Of a stretch of DNA of 64,000 nucleotides, positions 55,886 through 64,000 are shown piece after piece. Within the stretch, counting starts at the first letter, position 1. Every line of letters starts with the position of its first letter. Source of the stretch: Ligustrum vulgare (taxonomy: Eukaryota > Streptophyta > Magnoliopsida > Lamiales > Oleaceae); NCBI GenBank assembly GCA_963555705.1, contig OY743187.1, forward strand, positions 10,740,133 through 10,804,132, in the 5' to 3' direction. The notes below the pieces were generated by a model. That model ran no database searches and was not told the DNA's origin. It saw nothing but the letters and a program-made list of their open reading frames with translations. Position numbers and translations under genes: made by a program.

Positions 55886-56900
55886 GAGAGGAAGAGGATG
55901 GAGAGGAAGAGGAGGAAGTTGAGAGACACTGAGATGGTGGGTTTGTGTTTGGAGCCGGCCATATTACGTTTAATTAACATTAATTACCACCTGAAATATA
56001 AAAAAGTTTTCAGCGTCCCAAGAAATTTGAATTGTATCATTGAAATACATGTTTTTGTGTAATTTTCCCTTAATTAACCCCAGCAAGGTAGCAAATATGT
56101 ATATATATGTGCCTAGTCCTCCATCAAATCTAGGTCATAAAAGTCCAAATATCAATTAAGGTTATAAGCCCAATTCTAATTAGTGGAGAGTTTATATCAA
56201 GTCCTCAATTCTTTCAAATATTGTTGAGTTGGTCCTTGAGTCTTCAAATGTGCCGTCCATGTCTTCATTTATGCTACTTCAAGTCCTTCAACTTTTGATT
56301 TGTTCACTTGAGTCCCACTTTGTCTTTTTTTGTACGATTTGATCCATTTTCTTCGTTTTGCCTCAAACACGCGTCCAAATTCGAGTTTTTCCTAAAACAA
56401 ACAAAATAAATACATAATTAGCAATATCATATCTTAAAACACTTGTAATTTTCTAAATTTAAACTCAAGATAAGAACGAAAAACGTACTTATCAGTTAGA
56501 TTCAAATTTCTGAGTGATATCTTTGCAACTTTAGATTTGACTAATAATTTTGAGAGCTAATATTATCCTAGCATCTTAAGTTTTGATGTTGTGTTTCAAA
56601 ACTTATGTAACAGACTTGAAGTGGTTATAGGAAAACTTGATCAGACATTCAAGTCCAACATCATCTGGGAGGCCTGGTATGAGCTCCATATTCATTTATA
56701 CTGTCAAAGATGAATTTTGCTAGAAATTTATTTTCTGAATTTTTTGATGTCATGGTTATTATTGATCATTGTAAAGTTTCTATTGCATTTTGATTACAAC
56801 CAATGACTTTGTATCTGATAGAAGTATTGTGGAACTTAAATTTCAATTACAGAGGATCCTGTGGAATATAATTCCCATTTATGATTGCAAAAAATTATTC
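55561..56900. other. Unassigned sequence with a GA microsatellite
   Basis: 55561-55830 is GC-rich and contains three TGCGCAG-type phrases (near 55605, 55697, 55739). Frames are open on both strands, but no protein is recognised. (GA)n of about 16 copies lies at 55846-55880. After 55980 the sequence is AT-rich; 56180-56340 has repeated AAGTCCTCAA/GAGTCC phrases like those of plant LTRs. Confidence 0.35.
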
Positions 56901-57151
56901 TGTTATTCTTGATTGTTTGACTTCCTCGAAAGCATGCGCCACCCCTCCGCCACCTATTTCGTCAAAGCCATTAAAACCCAAAGAAGCTTTTAACATTGTA
57001 AAAAGCAACTTTTCTTGAAGATTCAGAGTTGTTTTCTCTTTTACAAGATGAATTTATTTAATGATATGTGAATAATGACGTAGTTGAAGAATTTGAGAAC
57101 CAGAGCAAATTCTTCAGCTATGATGTGTCTAACTCATCACAGCCATTGTAG

Positions 57152-57265
57152 GTTTCTCTAAGGGTTATGCCAGAGGAGAAGTGTTATAGCAGTCCTGAGT
57201 TGTTCAGTGAGAGGAGTTGCACTTTTGCATCAAATATCTATAGTCTTGGTGTTCTTCTATTTGAG
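57152..57265 (+). pseudogene. Exon fragment resembling the SPA1-type kinase-like domain
   Basis: 114 bp, open in one frame and bounded by AG before and GT after. It encodes 38 residues, including MPEEKCYSSPELFSE and FASNIYSLGVLLFE. This resembles the SPA (suppressor of phyA) kinase-like segment, which reads EEKWYTSPE and NIYSLGVLLFE. SPA proteins partner COP1 in light signalling. Trp to Cys in the first motif and the lack of neighbouring exons mark it as a fragment. A generic protein-kinase origin is possible. Confidence 0.6.
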
Positions 57266-58037
57266 GTTTGAAAACAACTTTTACTAAGAATCCTTTTACT
57301 ATCTTAGATAATCAATTTATGCTATATTTGTAACAAGTATTGGATGTGAGTCATAACAACATAAATGCTTTGCCATCTATTTATTGTTTGAAAAATTCAA
57401 GAATAATTCATTGCATTGAATTGATTTCCATGAGGATTTTAGTCTAGTCACAAACTTTTACCATTTAGAAATTCATGAATTGATTTCCATGAGATTTTTC
57501 AAACGAGAAAGTTATGAATCTATGATTATCTCTCATTGGTTGCAGTCCCTCGGGTTAATCATGAACATTTTTTAAGCAATAACAGTGCTGCTGAGATAGA
57601 GTCTCCATCAGCTTAGGTATGATATAGCTGATCTTTTCACCTCAAGCTGCTCTTGGAGCATGGTCTATTATGTGTTTTTGTGATTTCCAAGACTTTAAAT
57701 TATTTTCCTGGGAGATTTATCTGTTCATGTTGCTTTAAAAGCCAAATCTAGAACTGCAAAATTTAATATCAAAGAAGGAAATAACAATGTAGATGATTTT
57801 ATTTTGCAGGCAAGTGATGTGGTGTTCTAATTTTTTTGGGAATAAAATTTAACCTTTTTATATTTCAGTCGTATTGTTATTAACTTGATATTCTTAAATT
57901 GTACTAGATACTGACTTATTGAATTTCGACCTAAGCTTTTATACAATGAAAACATGTATGGGATGTGCTTTGAATTATATACATGTTTTTTGTAATTTGG
58001 GTTTTATAGTCTATCCATAAGAGAGCCATATTTACAG

Positions 58038-58133
58038 ATTGTTATTGCAAACCAGAGAATGATCCCTGCTGGCAAGTCTGTAATGTCTCTGAATGGTGCC
58101 TTGATCAATGAAGATATTGACCTTTATCTTTAA
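58038..58133 (+). pseudogene. Exon fragment resembling UDP-glucose:glycoprotein glucosyltransferase
   Basis: 32 codons after an AG. NQRMIPAGKSVMSLNGALIN followed by EDIDLYL resembles a conserved segment of plant UGGT, the ER folding sensor, as I recall it. One residue seems missing before EDIDLY, and a TAA follows at once. No other UGGT exon is recognised nearby. Identification rests on one short segment. Confidence 0.5.
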
Positions 58134-58694
58134 TTCACAATTGGAAAAGTATGATCCCCCCCCCACCCACAATCTTCTCCCCTCTTAGATTACCATTGGA
58201 AAGCATGATTTTTGAATGTTGGTTTATACATATTGGCTCTACATGTTACATTTAATATCTATGTTTGGTGTAGAAATCGTCTTTGGATTTATATTTGCTT
58301 TGGAATTATATTAAGGGTTTGATTGGGCTCTATTTTTTTGGGAAAATAGAATTTATAATTGTGATTTTTTGAAGAATGTGATTAAAAAGTAGGATTTTTT
58401 TTTTTTTTTTTTTGGATTTTTGTGAAATTATTTTATTCAGACAATGTGGTTGAAAATAAGTTAGAAGAAAGATGAGATTTGTAAGAATGAGTTTTAAGCA
58501 TTTTCCATTGTTAATAGGCCATTGATGAATCCATTAATTTCAGAAACAAATATCAAGTCTACAATGATAAAGCGAATTTAGATAATCTATTAAGAATAAA
58601 TTTGAAAGATTGTTAATTATACACTATTTATGTTATAGTCTTATGATTGTCATGATTAATTGTTGTAATATAAAATTATTTTTTTATATGTAAT

Positions 58695-58723
58695 TCCGTG
58701 CAACGTACGAGTGGTAAAACTAG
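58695..58723 (+). mobile_element. Helitron 3' terminus
   Basis: CGTGC-AAC-GTACG stem-loop (one G-T pair) followed by AGTGGTAAAACTAG, then host T. This matches the plant Helitron 3' end. The 5' TC end of the same element was not identified; the SPA-like and UGGT-like fragments lie 0.6-1.6 kb upstream in the same orientation and may be inside it. Confidence 0.75.
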
Positions 58724-58975
58724 TTAATGCTAAAATATCATTATCAATGACTGTTTTTCAAAGCAAAAACTTTTAGGGAGTTGAGTGTACATATTAATAG
58801 TTTGGAGGACGCTTACTACATGGGTAAATAGCAAATGTCTCTCTACCTTTGCGCGTTTTGCAAAGTTCGTTCATAATCTTTCAATTTTAACAAAATCACA
58901 TTTCTTTGCGAAAATCATCATTTCGTCAAACACATTAAATTCTACCGTTAAGAAAAAGGTAATTGACACATTACA

Positions 58976-60570
58976 TTTCCAAATTTACAATGATATTTAC
59001 AATTTCTTAACTAAATTAATATGGTATTAAATAATTAATTTCAATTCGAGTTGTTTTTCTTATCAAATTAAAAGAAATAATAAATATCTGATCTTTTTAA
59101 GCAAATTCAATTAAGTCCAAATAATTTCTGCAATTTCATATTTCGATAAATTCATTTGTCATTTGAAAATTAATTCTATTTATTTACTCATTTTGTCTAT
59201 TTATTTATGTTTAATATTATAAATTTAAATGAGACCAAAGGTTGGTCCAAATGGTTAAGGAGCCACCCTTACCAGGACTTGGTCCTAGGTTCGAGTCTCC
59301 TTTCCCACCCCTAAGTTCCCAAATTTGTATTAAAAAAAAAAAATTATAGATTTAAATAATCAAAATATTATTATAGATTTTAACAATTAGTTTCACTAAT
59401 TTTTATCAACATAAAAATAAAGGCACGTTAGCAAACTAGTCATATTTCAAAATAGGATATAGTCAAACACGTTTATTTAAAACGTATAAAAATAGTTTTT
59501 TCGATAACATGACCACTACTTGGTGGAACATTAAAAGTCACATTGTATTAGAAACTATTGAATAAGTTTTAAATATTTTTAATATTTTGATAATTCGTAT
59601 CTAAGATTTTTTTTTTTTTTTTAATTGGTTGTGGTTTCATATTTTAGACCGGTTTATAGGGAATTTAACCGTTTGAATTTGAATCTTTGATTCTTTTGAG
59701 AATTAATTTTGTGAAAAGTGGTTTTTTTAGAATGTATAGTTAAAAAGTAGTATGTAAATTTTAAAATATTATTTTTTTAAAAAAAAGTGTGATTGAGAAT
59801 GAATGTTCAGAAAAATTAATTATTGAAAAATTAATTTCATATGTGTAAGTAATAAAGTATTATATCATGTGGGTTAAACACTAGACATAATTATACAATG
59901 ATATTAATAATTATTTAAGTCCTACATTGATGTTTATAATTTCTTAACTAAATTCAATTTGATCATAAATAATTAGCCTGAGTTACTTTTCTTATCAAAT
60001 TAAAAGAAATAATAAATATCCGAAGTTTTAAAGTAAATTTAATTAAGTTTATATAATTTTTCCAACTTTATATTTCGATCAATTCGTTTGTCATTTTAAA
60101 ATTAATTTTATCAATTTATTTACTCATTTTGTTCATTTATTTTTGTTTAATACTATGGATTTAAAAAAACAAAGTAAGCAAAATATATATTGCAGACTTT
60201 AACAATTACTCAATTAATTTAACTAATTTTATCAAAATAAAAATGTAAAGTCACGTTGTAATGGAAACTATTGAATAAGTTTTGAATATTTTTAACATTT
60301 TAATAGTTCGTATTCCTGGTTTTTTTATTTTTTATTTTTCAATTTCTGGTCGTGGTTTCATGTCGTAGATCGGTTTATAATGAACTTAATCGTTTGATTT
60401 TATTTTTTGATAATTGATTTTGTTAAAAATGATTTTTTTTAGAATCTGTTGTTAAAAAGTAGTATGAAAAATTTTAAAAAGTGATTTTTAAAAAAAATAT
60501 ATGATTGAGAATAAATGTTCAAACAAATTAATTATTGAAAAATCAATTCCATACGAGTAATTGAGATGGA
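58976..60570. repeat. Pair of diverged direct repeats, about 0.65-0.9 kb each
   Basis: About 58976-59860 and 59920-60570 share, in order, TTTCTTAACTAAATT, CTTATCAAATTAAAAGAAAT, TTTATTTACTCATTTTGT, ACCGGTTTATA/ATCGGTTTATA, and GTTAAAAAGTAGTATG with GTGATTGAGAAT. The first copy carries a SINE at 59231-59342. Part of the unit recurs at 62198-62305, linking it to the Helitron-like array. Confidence 0.75.
59231..59342 (+). mobile_element. tRNA-derived SINE
   Basis: 112 bp. TGGTCCAAATGGTTAAGG (A-box-like) and AGGTTCGAGTCTCC (B box), then an A-tail. It is flanked by a 15-bp target duplication with one mismatch: ATTATAAATTTAAAT at 59216-59230 and ATTATAGATTTAAAT at 59343-59357. Insertion split the older repeat unit. 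Confidence 0.88.
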
Positions 60571-61199
60571 TAAATGATTTTTTGGTATATAAAGTTAAAT
60601 ATATTTGCAATATACATTCAGTGTAATTTAATTAAATTTAACATTTCATATTGCTTAATTTGTTACATTCTTTTAAATATATGACCACATGTATTTAATT
60701 TGTATTGTTAAAGTAAATTTGAAATGATTTTTTTTAATATATTTAAATATCAAATATTGCATTAAGATGGTTAATATTAATTCTAATAATACTATTTGAG
60801 TAGTGATAAATTAATTTGTGATCATTGATAAATTATATTTGGAAAAGATTAATTATGTTAATAATTATTAAAATTGAATAGTTATGCAAATAATCATTGA
60901 AGTTTTTTTATTGGTAAGTTATTCAAGTTCCTAACTATTACAATTGCGGCCATTTGGTAAAAAATTGGCCTCTATTAGGTACTATTTATTCAAAATCACA
61001 TTTTTTTTAAAAACTCATTATCAACTAAGATTCTATTAATAAAATAATATTAATATAAATTCAAAAAAAAAAATAGTTTTTAAAAATTCAATCTCCCAAA
61101 ATTTAATGTTACAAATTACATTATTTGAAATAATGGATCTCAAATAGGGGCTTAAGTACACATTATCCAACAAGGACTAAATTTGTTCATAAGAGAAAA

Positions 61200-61881
61200 G
61201 CTTAATACACTAATACATAGAGAGAGCGCTTCCTAAAAACAGGTATTGACCCATTTTCTCGCCTAAAACATATTTCATAAAATGGTAAGTAGTATTAATT
61301 AAATATTTATTATTCATTTTGGACAAAATTAAAATTTAAAATAATCCAATTTAAAGCAGATTTTAAAATACTCGAGTTTTCTAGGTCTTGAAGTTTCTTT
61401 GTTCCGCCTTCGCCTCTTGAAAATCAATTTACAATTTTTTTTTTAAATTCACAAAAAAAAAAAAAAAAAAAAAAAATTCTCAATATCACATGAATATTTT
61501 TTCTTTAAAAATAGAAAATGAAATAGGAGCGTTCATTAATCTATATTTCATTTTCTTTTTATTTTAATAAAATTCTAAACGTATATCATAGATATATTTA
61601 TTTTTTACTTATTACAAATTCTATTAACATGTAATTTGTTTTCCTATTTTAGGCTTTAAATAAATTTAAATTATAATATTTAAATAAACTTTTCAAAACA
61701 GTAGACATACGAACTGTAAAAAAATAAAAAGAAATTAAGGTATGTTTAATTGTACCTTTTTTATAATTAATTATCTTCATTCATTTCTCATTTTTAATTA
61801 AATATTAATTTTATATGTTAACATATAAATTCGATATATGTGAGTAACAAATGATTGTGTATCGTACGAGTGTAACACTGG
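61200..61881 (+). mobile_element. Helitron-like unit A
   Basis: It starts near ACATAGAGAGAGCGCTTCC and ends with a GTGT-ATC-GTAC hairpin (two G-T pairs) then GAGTGTAACACTGG, followed by T. CTGG fits the CTRR rule. The body contains GGTAAGTAGTATTAATTAA and ATAAAATTCTAAACGTATAT, shared with unit B. Non-coding, AT-rich. The 5' end is degraded. Confidence 0.65.
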
Positions 61882-61882
61882 T

Positions 61883-62614
61883 ACTATATATAAATGGAGA
61901 GCACTTTCTAAAAATACGTTTTAGATCTTTTCCCGCCTAAACTATCTTCCCTGAAATATTAGTATTTTAATGAGTCATAATACTTTTGATAATTATACTA
62001 TTATTTTGAAATCGAAAAATATACAATATGAGAGTCAAATAGAAGATCTCGATGAGAACTTTAATACAAACTCACAAGTGAGAGTCAACTGTAAATACGT
62101 CGTCCCTAAAATCGCATTAAAGAATAAAGATAAAAAATTTATTTGTACCTTCTACTTTTTCACAAAATCTCACTATTTTAAAATTGTTTTATTTAAATCC
62201 TACAATGATATTTATAATTTCTTAACTAAATTTAATGTGGTTCTAAATAATTAATTTAAATTCGAGTTGCTTTTCTTATCAAATTAAAAGAAATAATAAA
62301 TATTCAGTCATTAAATTTCCTAATTATTACAATTGTGGTCACTTGGTAAAAAAAAGGGACCTATATTACGTACTCTTTGTTCAAAACCTTATTTTCAACC
62401 AATATTATATTAATAAAATAAACTATATATACATTCAAAAAAATTCCTACTTTTTTAACATTTCATTCTCCCAAAATTTACTGTTACGAACTACTTTATT
62501 TGAAATAATTGATTTTAAACAGTGGCTGAAGTACACATTTTCCAAAAAATCATTATTATAAAACTCATTTTGTAAATAATGAGGGCTCAAATAAGGAGTA
62601 AATGTGTTTACAAG
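61883..62614 (+). mobile_element. Helitron-like unit, 5' end abutting unit A
   Basis: ACTATATATAAATGGAGAGC starts directly after the terminus of unit A and is followed by TTTTCCCGCC, a phrase common at Helitron 5' ends. No 3' hairpin was found before unit B. The 94-codon ORF at 61970-62254 has no known domain and overlaps repeat sequence. Confidence 0.45.
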
Positions 62615-63238
62615 AGAAAACGTAATACTTAAACGGAGAGCACTTCCCAAAAACAAGTATTGGCCAATTTTTCGAACTAAAACATATTCCCTAATGGTAA
62701 GTAGTATTAATTAACTATTTATTATTTATTTTAGATAAAATTTAGTTTCAAAATAATCCAATTGAATGCAGATTTTTAAATAATTATATTTTTTTTTAAA
62801 TTCGTAAAAATAATAAAATAAAAACTTTGTCAATATCACATAAATATTTTTCTTTGAAAATATAAAATGAAAGAGGATGAAATAGGAACGTTCATCGATC
62901 TATTTCTTATTCTCTTTTTCGTTTTAATAAAATTCTGAGCGTATATTACATATATGTCTATTTTTTACTTATTAAAAATTCTATTTGAATATAATTTTTC
63001 CCCATTTTAAGTTTTAAATTAATTTAAATTAAAATATCTAAATAAATTTCCTAGAACAATAAACATAGAAATATTTTTTTTTAAAAAAAGAATGTGTAAT
63101 TTTACATTTTTATTAATTAGTTGTTTTCCTTCATTTCTCACTTTTAATTAAATATTCATTTCATATGTGATATGTTAATATATGAATTCGATATATATGA
63201 GTAACAAATGATCGTACATTACATGAGAGTAACGTTAG
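62615..63238 (+). mobile_element. Helitron-like unit B
   Basis: It starts near ACTTAAACGGAGAGCACTTC and runs parallel to unit A (GGTAAGTAGTATTAATTAA; ATAAAATTCTGAGCGTATAT). It ends GTAACAAATGATCGTAC...GAGAGTAACGTTAG followed by T, a mutated version of the unit A terminus. Confidence 0.55.
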
Positions 63239-64000
63239 TAAAAAAGAAAAGAAGAAATTGACATTCTCATCCTTATTTCGACATTTTCTTGTAGAGTTGA
63301 TCATTCCCTTGCAGAAAACATCATCATTGTTTGTCTTTATTGTGCAAATTATCTATATTGTTTCAACTTTGGCATTTGGACCATCCGGTCAAAAAAAATT
63401 TTTGGCCCAAAACTCATTATAAATTAAGTTCTCATTAAATAACTAGTAAATTGTTAATGATTGAATAAATCCTCTAAATTTTGAATCAACGACCAATAAA
63501 TTTAAATTTGGTAGTATTCAATGATAAATTCAAATTATATATGAAAACTGTCACAATGTTATGTTTAATAATAAGAAAGCCCTATTAGAAAGTCTTTTAA
63601 GTTTTAAAGTTAACTAATGAAGTAAATGGTCTTATTAAATTAATGATATTGATAATATATTTATATGATTTAAACTAAAATATGAAAATACTTTCTTATT
63701 ATTTTATGAATATTTTATTTTTAATTTTTTTTTTAATTGTTCAATTATGAATGATTTGCACAATTTGAAAATTTTGATGTTATATGCGCAATTAATTTTT
63801 CCTTTTCCTTTATTTTTTATTTAATAAAGAGCGATGATAAATTTGTCACTTTATTATAAAAATGATGATGTATTTAACAAGGTTTGAGTGATTCAAAAAT
63901 GTTTTGCATCAATAAAAGGATATGAATATACTTCACAAAGTATGTAAATGTTATGAATGTAATGTGCCAATTATTCATTTTTTATCGGTGGAATTTAACA
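63239..64000. other. AT-rich intergenic sequence
   Basis: No gene, repeat family or RNA recognised. Confidence 0.6.

Noticed and set aside
59232..59315. Possible tRNA gene (A and B boxes)
   Set aside because: No complete cloverleaf; a poly-A tail and 15-bp target duplication show a SINE.

Overview
The window looks like nuclear DNA of a flowering plant, probably a eudicot, and mostly repeat-rich intergenic sequence. The reasons are GT-AG introns, a plant calcium-sensor gene of the CML49/50 type, and plant-specific repeats: Tat, Athila and chromovirus Ty3/gypsy elements, hAT-Ac relics, Helitrons, SINEs and MITEs. I cannot name the species. Only one gene looks intact: a five-exon penta-EF-hand calcium-binding protein gene at 14796-20057 (+).

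Layout. 1-7700: minus-strand Tat-lineage Ty3/gypsy element running off the left edge, with a 5' LTR at 7029-7700, decayed gag, protease, RT, dual RNase H, and an integrase with a deletion. About 8750-13800: minus-strand hAT-Ac transposase pseudogene, split by a 3.0-kb non-autonomous LTR retrotransposon (10099-13101, TSD CCAAT) that carries one ORF of unknown function. 14454-20350: a MITE, a TATA box and the CML49/50-like gene. 20350-22813: SINE, MITE and other TIR-bounded repeats. 22814-33329: complete but decayed Athila element (TSD ATCAT). 33483-35576: non-coding Helitron with a doubled 5' end. 36391-45759: minus-strand chromovirus, CRM-like (TSD ATGTG), whose 3' LTR was later hit by another element that is now a 2.6-kb solo LTR (36510-39086, TSD CAAAA).

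48027-48755: solo LTR (TSD CATAA) of the same family as the 3.0-kb non-autonomous element. 50381-51060: LTR remnant. 51540-55250: unusual satellite block, first a C-rich/T-rich minisatellite, then a GTCACA minisatellite interrupted by foldback units with tRNA-like B boxes. 55250-58723: low-complexity sequence, then a segment ending in a Helitron 3' terminus that holds exon fragments resembling a SPA1-type kinase-like domain and a UGGT glucosyltransferase. 58724-63238: very AT-rich array of diverged, partly tandem Helitron-like units with one SINE. The rest is AT-rich sequence with no recognisable gene.

The retroelement genes form the usual gag-protease-RT-RNase H-integrase order, but every autonomous element seen has nonsense or frameshift mutations. 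Target-site duplications give a clear order for the nested insertions. All protein identities are judged by eye from family motifs; no database search was possible.
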